Positions 10,021 to 19,511 are shown, counted from the stretch's first letter. The stretch is DNA of 64,000 nt from Cytobacillus gottheilii (GCF_900166665.1 NZ_LT800494.1:710673-774672), one strand, 5' to 3'. Notes: a model not told the origin generated them from the sequence alone. Translations and numbers: made by a program.

Positions 10021-10184
10021 TTGTCAAAGAATTTTCTTTTTCTATCATACTAGTCAATAGTTCCTATATTTGCTTAATAAATGGAAAAAGGAAATACAGG
10101 CTATTATCAGCAACCTCCTTAAATTAGATAATAATTCTATCATTTGGAAGAAACGAATTTATTATTTAAGGGGGTTGGCTAGTT

Positions 10185-11834
10185 ATGATGAGATCATGGC
10201 GGCTAAGAACTAAGCTAAGGTTTATGGTATTGTTTGCACTTATATTAATTATAGCTCCATATGTTTTTATCGCTGAGGAAAACAAGGCATCAGCTATCAC
10301 AATAAATGTAATAGGCAATCAGAGTTTAGTATCTTCATATCAAAATGGTGAATTTTCTTTAACCATTACAGGGAATCAGGTGGCGAATATAGGATTATTA
10401 AATAATTATGTTCCTATTTTTCAACTGCCAGAGGAACTTTCGTATTTATTGAGCAAAAGGAATTTTAAAGATGAAACTACGATTACTTACTCCATCCCTT
10501 TTTTAGGGGTGGGAGGAAGTCTTTTAGAGAATAAAGCAACAATTACAGGATTTAATATTCTTACTGTCACTGAAAATAATTTAGTTGGTGCCAGCATCCC
10601 CCACTTATTGGGGATAAATGTAAGTACTCCTACAACATTTAAGCTAAGCATTAATCTGAAAAACTTAGGAGTAGATGAGCTACCTCAAAGTATTGATGGC
10701 AAACTTACTTCTAAGGCCTTAGTAGTAGACAGTTTTTTACTGGATCTTAGTCTATTGAATGAACTCGGAGCAGTATCCACGTTAGAAACTGCCTTTGTTG
10801 ACACGGTCGCTCCAAGCCAGCCGAGTATAGAAGCGATCAATGAGACGAGCACAGTAATTAGCGGCACAAGTGAAGCGGGAGCATTAGTTAGGCTTGTCTT
10901 CCCGGATGGAAGTGAAAAAACAACAATAGCTAATGAAGAAGGGGAATGGACCGTTGAAATAGAACCGCATGCGGCAAACACAGAATTGATTGTGACCTCA
11001 ACGGATGCAGCAGGAAATACAAGTGCAGCTGTTACTGTGGTAGTGCAGCCAGTTGAAAAGGCAGATACAGAAGCACCTGCACAGCCGATTGTAAATTCTG
11101 TTGATGAAACGAGCATGGAAATCACTGGAACAAGTGAAGCGGGAGCAGTGGTGAAAGTCGTTTTTCCAGATGGAAGTGAAAAAACGACTGCAGCTGATAA
11201 AGAAGGCAATTGGACCATTGCAATTGATTCACAAGCAGTCAATGCAGAATTGATTGTGACTGCAACGGATGCAGCAGGAAATACAAGCGAAGCTGCTACT
11301 GTGGTAGTGCAGCCAGTCGAAAAGGCAGACGAAGAAGCGCCGGCCCAGCCGATTGTAGACTCTGTCAATGAAATGAGCACAGAAATCACTGGAACAAGTG
11401 AAGCGGGAGCAGTAGTTAGGCTTGTCTTCCCGGATGGAAGTGAAAAAACAACAATAGCTAATGAAGAAGGGGAATGGACCGTTGAAATAGAACCGCAGGC
11501 GGCAAACACAGAATTGATTGTGACCTCAACGGATGCAGCAGGAAATACAAGTGAAGCTGCTACTGTGGTAGTGCAGGCAGTCGAAAAGGTAGATACAGAA
11601 GCACCTGCACAGCCAATTGTAAATTCTGTTGATGAAACGAGCACGGAAATCACTGGAACAAGCGAAGCGGGAGCAGTAGTGAAAGTCGTTTTTCCAGATG
11701 GAAGTGAAAAAACGACTGCAGCTGATAAAGAAGGCAATTGGAATATTGCAATTGATTCACAAGCAGTCCATGCAGAATTGATTGTGACAGCAACGGATGC
11801 AGCCGGAAATACAGCGAAGCTGCTACTGTGGTAG
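10185..11834 (+). CDS. giant surface protein, N-terminal part (frameshifted): signal peptide, N domain, Ig-like repeats
   Basis: First half of a protein that would be about 2023 residues if the frame were intact. Residues 1-38 form a signal peptide (basic start, then VLFALILIIAPYVFI, cleavage near NKASA). Residues 40-205 are an N domain of no recognised family. From about 206 come bacterial Ig-like repeats of 88 residues, each with SGTSEAGA, VFPDGSEKTT, ATDAAGNTS and VVVQPVEK. Four repeats are 264 nt apart; the fifth begins after only 263 nt, because ACAAGCG in other repeats is ACAGCG at 11811-11816. This one-base loss shifts the frame and causes a stop at 11834. The rest continues in the next entry. 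Function is probably adhesion or surface stalk; the product as read is a secreted, unanchored fragment. Confidence 0.8.
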   Translation: MMRSWRLRTKLRFMVLFALILIIAPYVFIAEENKASAITINVIGNQSLVSSYQNGEFSLTITGNQVANIGLLNNYVPIFQLPEELSYLLSKRNFKDETTITYSIPFLGVGGSLLENKATITGFNILTVTENNLVGASIPHLLGINVSTPTTFKLSINLKNLGVDELPQSIDGKLTSKALVVDSFLLDLSLLNELGAVSTLETAFVDTVAPSQPSIEAINETSTVISGTSEAGALVRLVFPDGSEKTTIANEEGEWTVEIEPHAANTELIVTSTDAAGNTSAAVTVVVQPVEKADTEAPAQPIVNSVDETSMEITGTSEAGAVVKVVFPDGSEKTTAADKEGNWTIAIDSQAVNAELIVTATDAAGNTSEAATVVVQPVEKADEEAPAQPIVDSVNEMSTEITGTSEAGAVVRLVFPDGSEKTTIANEEGEWTVEIEPQAANTELIVTSTDAAGNTSEAATVVVQAVEKVDTEAPAQPIVNSVDETSTEITGTSEAGAVVKVVFPDGSEKTTAADKEGNWNIAIDSQAVHAELIVTATDAAGNTAKLLLW

Positions 11835-12114
11835 TGCAGCCAGTCGAAAAGTTAGATACAGAAGCGCCGTCTCAGCCGATTATAACTCATGTTGATGAAA
11901 CAACTGGCGAAATATTTGGAGAGAGTGATTCACGTGCAAAAATTATCATAACTCTTCCAGATGAAAGTGAAGTTAATACACATGCTGATGATCAAGGAAA
12001 ATGGTTTGCACGCATTCAAACCTATTCAGTGAGCAGAAGATTAATGATTACTGCAGTAGACGAAGCTGGAAACAGAAGTGAATCTGTTTCTGCAACAATG
12101 AATGCATCTCCTGT
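10797..12114 (+). repeat. five tandem 264-nt repeats encoding Ig-like domains
   Basis: Repeat anchors (the GCAGATACAGAAGC-type linker coding for ADTEAP) lie at 10797, 11061, 11325, 11589 and 11852. The first four steps are 264 nt exactly where measurable; the last is 263 nt, locating the frameshift. Units 1 and 3 and units 2 and 4 are nearly identical pairwise, which implies duplication of a two-unit block. Confidence 0.88.
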
Positions 12115-15100
12115 TTCAACTGAAACTGGTGGAACAGATACAGGTACATCTGAACCACCAACTGAACCAGTACCGACACCAGAAGCAGAAGAGCCATCTA
12201 ATGAAGATGTAGGAAACGAAGAAGAGCCAGGAACAGCAGCACCAGTTCAATCGGAAAATCCAACAACACCAACAGAGGAAGACCCAATTGAAGGTGGCAA
12301 CAATACTGGGAATGAAGAAGACTCCGATTCAGAAACGACTGATCAGCCATCTGAACCTGTGACAACACCGGAAGCAGAAGGACCATTTAATGAAAATGAA
12401 GGAAACGAAGAAGAGTCTGGAACAGAAACACCAGTTCAACCGGAAAATCCGACGATACCAACAGAAGAAGCAGAAACTGGTGGAGATAAAGAAGGAACCG
12501 AGCTAGGAACATCAGAGCAACCATCTGAACCAGTAACAACACCGGAAGTGGAAGGACCTTCTGATGATACAGAAGGAAACGAAGAAGAGCCAGTAACAGA
12601 AGCACCAGTCCAACCGGAGAATCCAACAACACCAACAGAAGAAGATCCAACTGAAGCTGGTGGAAATGGCGGAAATGAAGAAGGCTCCGATCCAGGAACA
12701 TCCGAGCAACCATACGAACCAGTACTAACACCAGAAGTAGAAGGTCCATCTGATGAAACAGAAGGAACAGAAGATGGGACCGGAACAGAAACGCCAGACC
12801 AATCGGAAAATCCAGCACCTACACCAACAGAGGAAGACCCAATTGAAGGTGGCAACAATACTGGGAATGAAGAAGGCTCCGATTCAGAAACAACTGATCA
12901 GCCATCTGAACCAGTACCAACACTGGAAGTAGAAAAACCATCTGATGAAACAGAAGGAACTGAAGATGGGTCCGGAACAGAAACGCCAGACCAATCGGAA
13001 AATCCAGCACCTACACCAACAGAGGAAGACCCAATTGAAGGTGGCAACAATACTGGGAATGAAGAAGGCTCCGATTCAGAAACGACTGATCAGCCATCTG
13101 AACCAGTACCATCAGAGCAGCCATCTGAATCAGAATCAAAACCTGAAGTAGAAGTGCCATCTAATGAAAACGAAGAAGAGTCTGGAACAGAAACACCAGA
13201 CGAACCGGAGAATCCGACAGTACCAACAGAAGAAGGTTCAACTGAAACTGGAGGCAATAATGGAGATGAAGGTGGTTCCGATCCAGAACAATCAGAGCAG
13301 CCATCTGAACCTGTAACAACACCTGAAGCAGAAGTGCCATCTGATGAAACAGAAGGAACTGAAGAAGGGACCGGAACAGAAACGCCAGACCAATCGGAAA
13401 ATCCAGCACTAACACCAACAGAAGTAGACCCAACGGATGCTGGTGGCAATAGTGGAAATGAAGAAGGGGCCGATCCAGGAACATCAGAGCAGCCATACGA
13501 GCCAGTACCAACACCGGAAGAAGTGCCATCTAATGAAAACGAAGGAAACGAAGAAGAGTCTGGAACAGAAACACCAGACCAACCGGAGAATCCGACAGCA
13601 CCAACAGAAGAAGGTTCAACTGAAACTGGAGACAATAATGGAGATGAAGGTGGTTCCGATCCAGAACAATCAGAGCAGCCATCTGAATCTGTAACAACAC
13701 CTGAAGCAGAAGTGCCATCTGATGAAACAGAAGGAACTGAAGAAGGGTCCGGAACAGGAACGCCAGACCAATCGGAAAATCCAGCATCAACACCAACAGA
13801 AGAAGACCCAATTGAAACTGGTGACAATACTGGAAATGAAGAAGTCTCCGGGTCAGAAACGACTTATCAGCCATTTGAACCTGTGACAACACCGGAAGCG
13901 GAAGCACCATCTGATGGAACAGAAGGAACAGAAGAAGAGCACGCGATAGAAACGCCAGAACAACCAGAAAATTCAACAGTACCAACAGAAGAAGGTTCAA
14001 CTGAAACTGGAGGCATTACTGGAAATGAAGAGGCTTCCGATCCAGAAAAATCCGAGAAACCTTCCGAGTCAGTACCTGCACCGGAGTCAGAAATGCCATC
14101 TAATGAAAATGAAGGAAACGAAGAAGAGTCTGGAACAGAAACACCAGACCAACCGGAGAATCCGACGACACCAACAGAAGAAGCAGAAACTGGTGGAGAT
14201 AAAGAAGGAATCGATCCAGGAACATCAGAACAATCTGAACCTGTGACAACCCCGGAGTCAGAAATGCCATCTAATGAAAATGAAGGAAACGAAGAAGAGT
14301 CTGGAACAGAAACACCAGACCAACCGGAGAATCCGACGAAACCAACAGAAGAAGCAGAAACTGGTGGAGATAAAGAAGGAATCGATCCAGGAACATCAGA
14401 ACAATCTGAACCTGTGACAAACCCGGAGGCAGAAGAGCCATCTAATGAAAATAAAGGAAACGAAGAAGAGCCTGGAACAGGCACGCCAGACCAATCGGAA
14501 AATCCAGCACCAACACCAGCAGAAGAAGACCCAATTGAAACTGGTGGAGATGCTGGAAATGAAGAGGGTTCCGATCCAGAAACATCCGAGCAGTCATCTG
14601 AACCAGTACCAACACCGGAAGCAGTAGAACCATCCGATGAAACAGAAGGAACCGAAGAAGGGTCCGGAACAGGCACGCCAGACCAATCGGAAAATCCAGC
14701 ACCAACACCAGCAGAAGAAGACCCAATTGAAACTGGTGGAGATACTGGAAATGAAGAGATTTCCGATCCAGAAACATCCGAGCAGCCATCTGAACCAGTA
14801 CCAACACCGGAAGCAGTAGAACCATCTGATGAAACAGAAGGATCGGAAGAAGGGTCCGGAACAGAAACACCAGACCAATCGGAGAATCCGGCAGTATCAA
14901 CAGAAGATGCACCAGCTGAAGCTGCTGGAGATGAGTCTGAAACCGAGCCAGGAACATCAGAACAATCTGAACCTGTGACAACACTGGAAGCAGAAGAGCC
15001 ATCTAATGAAAATGAAGGAAACGGAGAAGAGCCTGGAACAGAAACACCAGTCCAACCGGAGAATTCAACAATACCAAGAGAAGAAGCAGAAACTGAAACT

Positions 15101-16255
15101 GGTGGAGATAAAGAAGGCTTCGAGCCAAAACCATCAGAGCAGCCATCTGAATCAGAATTAACATCTGGAGTAGAAGTTCCATCTAATGAAAACGAAGGAA
15201 ACGAAGAAGAGCCTGCAACAGAAACATCAGACCAACTAGAGAATCCAACACCACCAACAGAAGAGGGCCCAGCTGGAACTGATGGAAATAATGGAAACGA
15301 AGAAGAGTCTGAAACAGAAACACCAGTCCAACCGGAGAATCCAACACCACCAACAGAAGAAGGTCTAACTGAAACTGGTGGCAGTAGTGGAAATGAAGAA
15401 GGCTCTGAGCCGGAAACATCCGATGAGCCATCTAAACCAATAACAACACCGGAAGATGAAGGGTTATCTAATGAAAATGAAGGAAACGAAGCAGATCCTG
15501 GATCAGAAAACAAGCAACCTGAAAATCCAGCACCAGCACCGACTGAAGAAGGATCTGCTGAAACTGATGGAATCGAAGAAGACTCGGAGACAGTAGCACC
15601 AGCTCAACCGGAGAATCCGACACCACCAACAGAAGAAGGCCCAACGGATACTGGTGGAAATGAAGGAACGCCAGAGCCAGAAGCCGAAATATCTGTACAA
15701 CCGACAGTGCCATCACCAATCATTCAAGTGCCTGCGACTGATCGCGGTCCACTACTAAACTTGAGCACAGATAGTGGCAGTGAGAATAGTAAGTTGGTTC
15801 AAGGCACAATTGAACCAAATACCGAGTTTGCAGTCATCTTACCAAATGGAAGCAAAAGGGCGGAGAGGACTGAAAGTGGGAGGAACAGTGGAGATATAGA
15901 GAAGTCCGATGATGAAGAGTTCCTTATATTTGGATTAGGAGGTGCCGGTGAAAATACGTTAGAAAAACTGAGTTTTTACTCGGCAAATGAACGGAATCTG
16001 CCTCAAATTAGTTTTGATTCAAGGTTAGGAAATATCATATATCCTTCAAAATTAGTATCGGATTATAATTATATAAGTGTTAAAGCCATGACAGATTGGC
16101 TTATAGCAAGTGAAGATAAAATAGTTGATTTCGCAGGAATTGTTAAAAATAAGGAGACTTACTTATTCCAAATTCCGTTTTTACTATTCCTCTTCATCAT
16201 CGTGGTCGTGAAAAGGCGGCGCGACAAGAACTTAGAAATGATAAGGAATTACTAA
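11828..16255 (+). CDS. giant surface protein, C-terminal part: last Ig-like repeat, acidic Pro/Glu/Thr stalk, membrane anchor
   Basis: Continues the preceding gene in the other frame. No ribosome site precedes its first ATG/GTG, so it is not a separate gene. It starts with the end of Ig repeat 4 (VVVQPVEK) and a fifth, diverged Ig unit, then about 1200 residues of acidic Pro/Glu/Thr/Ser/Gly repeats (units like SDETEGTE, SGTETPDQ, ENPTPTEE, SEQPSEPV), then about 170 residues of mixed sequence, and ends in a transmembrane helix (FQIPFLLFLFIIVVV) followed by KRRRDKN. No LPXTG motif is seen, so anchoring is by the membrane. It likely projects through the wall. It was probably one gene, 10185-16255, before the deletion, unless the break is a sequencing error. 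Confidence 0.8.
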   Translation: MVVQPVEKLDTEAPSQPIITHVDETTGEIFGESDSRAKIIITLPDESEVNTHADDQGKWFARIQTYSVSRRLMITAVDEAGNRSESVSATMNASPVSTETGGTDTGTSEPPTEPVPTPEAEEPSNEDVGNEEEPGTAAPVQSENPTTPTEEDPIEGGNNTGNEEDSDSETTDQPSEPVTTPEAEGPFNENEGNEEESGTETPVQPENPTIPTEEAETGGDKEGTELGTSEQPSEPVTTPEVEGPSDDTEGNEEEPVTEAPVQPENPTTPTEEDPTEAGGNGGNEEGSDPGTSEQPYEPVLTPEVEGPSDETEGTEDGTGTETPDQSENPAPTPTEEDPIEGGNNTGNEEGSDSETTDQPSEPVPTLEVEKPSDETEGTEDGSGTETPDQSENPAPTPTEEDPIEGGNNTGNEEGSDSETTDQPSEPVPSEQPSESESKPEVEVPSNENEEESGTETPDEPENPTVPTEEGSTETGGNNGDEGGSDPEQSEQPSEPVTTPEAEVPSDETEGTEEGTGTETPDQSENPALTPTEVDPTDAGGNSGNEEGADPGTSEQPYEPVPTPEEVPSNENEGNEEESGTETPDQPENPTAPTEEGSTETGDNNGDEGGSDPEQSEQPSESVTTPEAEVPSDETEGTEEGSGTGTPDQSENPASTPTEEDPIETGDNTGNEEVSGSETTYQPFEPVTTPEAEAPSDGTEGTEEEHAIETPEQPENSTVPTEEGSTETGGITGNEEASDPEKSEKPSESVPAPESEMPSNENEGNEEESGTETPDQPENPTTPTEEAETGGDKEGIDPGTSEQSEPVTTPESEMPSNENEGNEEESGTETPDQPENPTKPTEEAETGGDKEGIDPGTSEQSEPVTNPEAEEPSNENKGNEEEPGTGTPDQSENPAPTPAEEDPIETGGDAGNEEGSDPETSEQSSEPVPTPEAVEPSDETEGTEEGSGTGTPDQSENPAPTPAEEDPIETGGDTGNEEISDPETSEQPSEPVPTPEAVEPSDETEGSEEGSGTETPDQSENPAVSTEDAPAEAAGDESETEPGTSEQSEPVTTLEAEEPSNENEGNGEEPGTETPVQPENSTIPREEAETETGGDKEGFEPKPSEQPSESELTSGVEVPSNENEGNEEEPATETSDQLENPTPPTEEGPAGTDGNNGNEEESETETPVQPENPTPPTEEGLTETGGSSGNEEGSEPETSDEPSKPITTPEDEGLSNENEGNEADPGSENKQPENPAPAPTEEGSAETDGIEEDSETVAPAQPENPTPPTEEGPTDTGGNEGTPEPEAEISVQPTVPSPIIQVPATDRGPLLNLSTDSGSENSKLVQGTIEPNTEFAVILPNGSKRAERTESGRNSGDIEKSDDEEFLIFGLGGAGENTLEKLSFYSANERNLPQISFDSRLGNIIYPSKLVSDYNYISVKAMTDWLIASEDKIVDFAGIVKNKETYLFQIPFLLFLFIIVVVKRRRDKNLEMIRNY
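12121..15700 (+). repeat. acidic-stalk coding repeats (about 171-192 nt units)
   Basis: Degenerate tandem repeats. Two copies starting at 12749 and 12941 are 192 nt apart and nearly identical; another pair at 14093 and 14264 is 171 nt apart. Units share ATCTGATGAAACAGAAGG and CCAGACCAATCGGAAAATCC blocks. Such repeats expand and contract readily. They also produce long open frames on the minus strand that are not genes. Confidence 0.85.
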
Positions 16256-16257
16256 AT

Positions 16258-16291
16258 GATAAGGCTGTCGAGAACTCTCGATAGCCTTATC
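16258..16291 (+). terminator. long hairpin after the surface protein gene
   Basis: Arms GATAAGGCTGTCGAGA / TCTCGATAGCCTTATC pair over 16 bp with one G-T pair and a 2-nt loop. No T run follows, so termination may be weak. A second hairpin, GGATGCTGGA / TCCAGCATCC at 16307-16340, follows. Confidence 0.55.
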
Positions 16292-16374
16292 ATAATGAAT
16301 ATATAGGGATGCTGGATAGATTCTTATCTTTCCAGCATCCAAAAAAATATTAAGTAAGAAAGGAAGTTAACGTC

Positions 16375-17205
16375 ATGAATATGAATAAATACGTCAGCAC
16401 TCAAGTATTAGATGTGAATTCTGTGTTAGCTTCATTGGAATGTAACTTAGCCATTATCGAATTTGATTTAGAGGGTAAGGTTATTTGGGTAAACGAAAAT
16501 TTTGCCCAGACGTTAGGATACAGTGTCAATGAAATGAAAACGATGAGACATAAGCAGTTTTGCACCTTAGAATTGCAAAATAGTCCTCGATATGCTGCGT
16601 TATGGAATCATTTAAAGGCAGGGAAAGAATTTCAGGAAAAAATCCAGCGAGTTGGCAAATGCGGGAAGTTGCTTTGGCTTGAGGCTACGTATATGCCTGT
16701 TTTAAATCATGAAGGAAAAGTGATTGCTGTACTAAAAATAGCAACAGATATTACACAGCGGGAAAATAAAACATTTGGAATCGTTTCTCAACTAAAAGAC
16801 TTATCGGTTGATTTAGGTGAAATCGTTAGTCATAACTCAAATGAGAACATTAAAGTGATTCACTCGCTGCAAGAACAAACTGATATCATTAGAGGATTAT
16901 CTAAATCAATTCAGCATCTATCTTCTCAAACCAATATATTAGCATTAAATGCGGCGATTGAGGCCGCTCGGGCTGGAGAACACGGCCGAGGTTTTAATGT
17001 AGTAGCAACCGAAGTACGTAAATTAGCTAACAATGTAGATGCAGCTATTAAAAAGATGAATGAAAACATTGAAAATATTTACCAAGAGGTGCAGAAGGTT
17101 AGTGCCATTACACAACATTCTCAGTCAACGGTGATTACAACACAAACCAAAATAAATACCACGATGAAAGAGTTTGAAGGGCTTACAACCATTCAAACCT
17201 GCTGA
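16375..17205 (+). CDS. soluble PAS - methyl-accepting chemotaxis signalling protein
   Basis: 276 residues without a membrane helix. An N-terminal PAS domain (about 15-130; [20 protein letters not shown], and the closing [11 protein letters not shown]) is followed by a short chemoreceptor signalling hairpin whose conserved tip reads [21 protein letters not shown] then [10 protein letters not shown]. It resembles soluble chemoreceptors such as B. subtilis YfmS, with a PAS sensor added. It would signal to CheA/CheW in the cytosol; the PAS ligand (redox, oxygen or small molecule) cannot be told. The start has an AGGAAG site. It follows the giant surface protein and ends at a bidirectional terminator. 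Confidence 0.85.
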   Translation: MNMNKYVSTQVLDVNSVLASLECNLAIIEFDLEGKVIWVNENFAQTLGYSVNEMKTMRHKQFCTLELQNSPRYAALWNHLKAGKEFQEKIQRVGKCGKLLWLEATYMPVLNHEGKVIAVLKIATDITQRENKTFGIVSQLKDLSVDLGEIVSHNSNENIKVIHSLQEQTDIIRGLSKSIQHLSSQTNILALNAAIEAARAGEHGRGFNVVATEVRKLANNVDAAIKKMNENIENIYQEVQKVSAITQHSQSTVITTQTKINTTMKEFEGLTTIQTC

Positions 17206-17245
17206 CCCTAAATGTGAAACCAATATTATTTACTAACATAAATGC

Positions 17246-17279
17246 AACCCTCCTCTGTGCAAGAGTACAGAGAAGGGTT
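17246..17279. terminator. bidirectional terminator
   Basis: AACCCTCCTCTGT / ACAGAGAAGGGTT pair around CAAG-type loop between converging genes. T-rich flanks are modest on both sides. Confidence 0.65.
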
Positions 17280-17290
17280 ATGAACATTTA

Positions 17291-17590
17291 CTATTTAGAT
17301 ATAATATAGTCATACTCTACTTCATCTGTTTTTTCATTATAATCTACATGTAAATCATGTCCATTAAAAAACCATAAATCAGCATCTTCAATAAAGAAAG
17401 TGATGCCGTCTGCTTCCGTTTCGACAACTGCATTTCTAGAATCTGAATCAATCGTAAAGGCGAGAGCATACCCCTCTTGTACGGGACTGGTTCCATAAAT
17501 TTGCGAGTAAAACCGAACTTTTTTTCCTGCCTCCAAACCAACTTCATCCTTAAACCAATGCAATGCTCTTTCACTAATCTGTATTTTCAC
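17291..17590 (-). CDS. HesB/YneR-like protein
   Basis: 99-residue cytosolic protein of the HesB-like YneR family (MKIQISERALHWFKDEV, then VRFYSQIYGTSPVQEGYALAF). It has the beta-rich A-type fold but lacks the three cysteines that bind Fe-S clusters in IscA/SufA, as is normal for this subfamily. The role is unknown. It starts at a GTG with AAAGGAG about 10 nt upstream. It converges on the PAS chemoreceptor gene. Confidence 0.85.
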   Translation of the reverse strand: MKIQISERALHWFKDEVGLEAGKKVRFYSQIYGTSPVQEGYALAFTIDSDSRNAVVETEADGITFFIEDADLWFFNGHDLHVDYNEKTDEVEYDYIISK

Positions 17591-17832
17591 ACAGTACAGC
17601 TCCTTTTTTGACGTTTATTAATATGATAACAAACCTATTTATCGTTTTGTAAAACAATGATGAACGAACCGATCTGCCTATTTTTCCTGCCAAATATATA
17701 TCAAATCAATCATAACATTTTCTTGATCTATGAAAAAACGACAATTCTAAGACATTCTTATATGAGCAAGCTTATTTGTAAAATAAGAATTTGTCTAAAA
17801 GAAACTTGAAGGAAATAACGAAAAAAATTCTT

Positions 17833-17856
17833 AAAAAAAGACCCAGAAGATGGGTC
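17833..17856 (-). terminator. terminator for the small gene at 17872-18027
   Basis: Read on the minus strand: GACCCA-TCTTC-TGGGTC followed by TTTTTTT. It lies 16 nt after the stop of the small gene, which supports that gene being real. Confidence 0.8.
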
Positions 17857-17871
17857 AATTGGATCTTATTA

Positions 17872-18027
17872 CTAGTTAGCATCTTTTGTTTCTTTCAATT
17901 CACTGCGATGAATCAGCTCAACATATTTCATATCTGATTTCTTTATTTCACAATAGCCTGCTTCGTTTATTTTAATGAGATAATAAATTTCATTGTTATA
18001 AACTATTTTTTCACAGTTCTTTTCCAC
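17872..18027 (-). CDS. small hypothetical protein, 51 residues
   Basis: Too short for the usual cutoffs. It starts at GTG 18027-18025, with AGAAGGTGA ending 5 nt before, and stops at TAG 17874-17872. The product begins MEKNCEKIVYNN and ends SELKETKDAN, with a Tyr/Ile-rich middle (EIYYLIKINEAGYCEIKK) that looks like a small beta-sheet protein. It has two cysteines and no signal peptide or membrane helix. A good terminator follows. I do not recognise the family; a ribosome site, coding-like composition and terminator together support it as a gene. Confidence 0.6.
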   Translation of the reverse strand: MEKNCEKIVYNNEIYYLIKINEAGYCEIKKSDMKYVELIHRSELKETKDAN

Positions 18028-18303
18028 GGTTCACCTTCTTTTCAACCCTGCTTTTGCTTTAGACAGAGTATAGGATTTAAGCTTTAAGATTCGAAACACG
18101 TCTCTGTTGGGTTATAGTACATGCATATAATCCAATTTTTCACCTTTTCTATAGTATTTAAAAGTAAAATAAACAAATCATTTATATTTATGTTACCGTT
18201 TACAAAAATGCTTGGGTTTTATAGTTAACCATGCTCAAAATTAGTTTCCGAATAAAGACCCAACAACTAACAGATGCTATTTATAAAAAACACGGAGGAA
18301 AGC

Positions 18304-19359
18304 ATGGAGAAAAATCCAAATTTAAATGCGGAAATAATAGAACATCAGCAAAATAAACAACTAACTTCAGCAGAACTGGCAGATTTATTTAGTAATTTTA
18401 TGGGTGATTCTCTGTTCTGCTGTATATTTGAGCACTTCCTGGATGTCGTGGAAGACGATGAGATTCGAGATTATGTGGAATTTGCACTATCACTGTCCAG
18501 GAGACATGTGAAGGAAATAAGCAAGATCTTTGTTAATGAAGGTATTCCAGTTCCTGTAGGGTTTGGTGAACAGGATGTTCGGAAAGGGGCGCCGCGACTG
18601 TTTGGTGATCTGTTTATGATATTTTATATCACTCAAATGGCAAGTGCATCGCTAATTATTTATGGCAATGCCTTTTCAAATTCGTCCCGCCACGATATTA
18701 TGCACTATTTTAGAGGATCCATGAATGATTCAGCGGAAACATATGAGAGAGGAATCCATCTATTGCTATCTAAAGGAATGGACATTAGTGCGCCAAATAT
18801 TCCTTACGCTAAGAAGATTGATTTTGTAGAAAAGAAATCTTTTATTTCAATTATAACGGGAAAAGATCGACCGCTAACTGCAAACGAGATCAAATTTCTT
18901 CATTTTAATACTAATACTAACATCCTAGGAAAAGCACTTATGATCGCTTTTAGCCAGGTTGCTTCATCAGAAAAAATTCGAAAGTATCTTAAAAATGGGG
19001 CGGAACTAGCAGGTAAACAAATAAAAATCTTTGCAGATTATTTAACAAAACAGGATTTGCCATCTCCTAAATTGATGGATGCCAATGTAACGGATTCAAC
19101 TTCATCCCCTTTTTCAGATAAACTTATCATGTATCACGGTGCCTTAGCTGGCAATGTTGCTCTCTCAAATATAGGTACTGCTCTCTCCCAGATGCTTAGA
19201 CATGATTTGGCAGCCATGTTTATTGAGTTTATTCCAATAATCGGTAAGTATAATAATGATGGTTTGAATATGATGATCGAGCGGGGATGGTTTGAAGAAC
19301 CTTTTACAGCCGCTGACCGTAAGGAATTATCTAAACATTCACCTGGTAACCTTACATGA
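18304..19359 (+). CDS. DUF3231 family protein
   Basis: 351 residues made of two related four-helix, ferritin-like halves of the DUF3231 type (first half SAELADLFSNFMGDS..., second half TANEIKFLHFNTNTNILGKA). Proteins of this family are common in spore formers, some with several copies per genome, and their role is unknown; similarity to coat-associated proteins has been suggested. The ATG at 18304 follows GGAGGAAAGC; a start at 18274 has no ribosome site. It stands alone and ends in a terminator. No metal-binding set could be assigned with confidence. Confidence 0.8.
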   Translation: MEKNPNLNAEIIEHQQNKQLTSAELADLFSNFMGDSLFCCIFEHFLDVVEDDEIRDYVEFALSLSRRHVKEISKIFVNEGIPVPVGFGEQDVRKGAPRLFGDLFMIFYITQMASASLIIYGNAFSNSSRHDIMHYFRGSMNDSAETYERGIHLLLSKGMDISAPNIPYAKKIDFVEKKSFISIITGKDRPLTANEIKFLHFNTNTNILGKALMIAFSQVASSEKIRKYLKNGAELAGKQIKIFADYLTKQDLPSPKLMDANVTDSTSSPFSDKLIMYHGALAGNVALSNIGTALSQMLRHDLAAMFIEFIPIIGKYNNDGLNMMIERGWFEEPFTAADRKELSKHSPGNLT

Positions 19360-19413
19360 TCGCTTTTCTAGAAGGTTATTAAAAATTTTTGTTAAAATAA
19401 GAAGACCTCTAAG

Positions 19414-19436
19414 CTTGCCAAATGGCAAGTTTTTTG
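19414..19436 (+). terminator. intrinsic terminator after the DUF3231 gene
   Basis: CTTGCC-AAAT-GGCAAG followed by TTTTTTG. Confidence 0.85.
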
Positions 19437-19493
19437 TTATTTGAAAGTAAAAGATCCGCATATTTAAATTTAGCAAAATGAATGTAGTTATTG

Positions 19494-19511
19494 TATAAGT
19501 GTTTACTTATA
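19494..19511. promoter_or_regulatory. ArsR operator candidate
   Basis: Inverted repeat TATAAGT-GTTT-ACTTATA directly upstream of arsR, in the promoter region. Position and A/T-rich dyad fit autoregulation by an ArsR-type repressor, released by As(III). Confidence 0.6.

Noticed and set aside
10685..11737. 350-residue minus-strand frame
   Set aside because: Antisense image of the 264-nt Ig-like repeats; such long frames arise because the repeat has no stops in that phase.
10797..11834. Programmed frameshifting in the surface protein
   Set aside because: No slippery heptamer or downstream pseudoknot was seen at 11811; one base is simply missing compared with sister repeats.
12436..15513. Several long Ser/Val/Leu-rich minus-strand frames, up to 548 residues
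   Set aside because: Mirror frames of the acidic repeat stalk, without starts or ribosome sites.
12121..15700. Could the tandem repeats be a CRISPR array?
   Set aside because: Units are 171-192 nt, in frame, without short identical repeats and unique spacers; they encode a protein.
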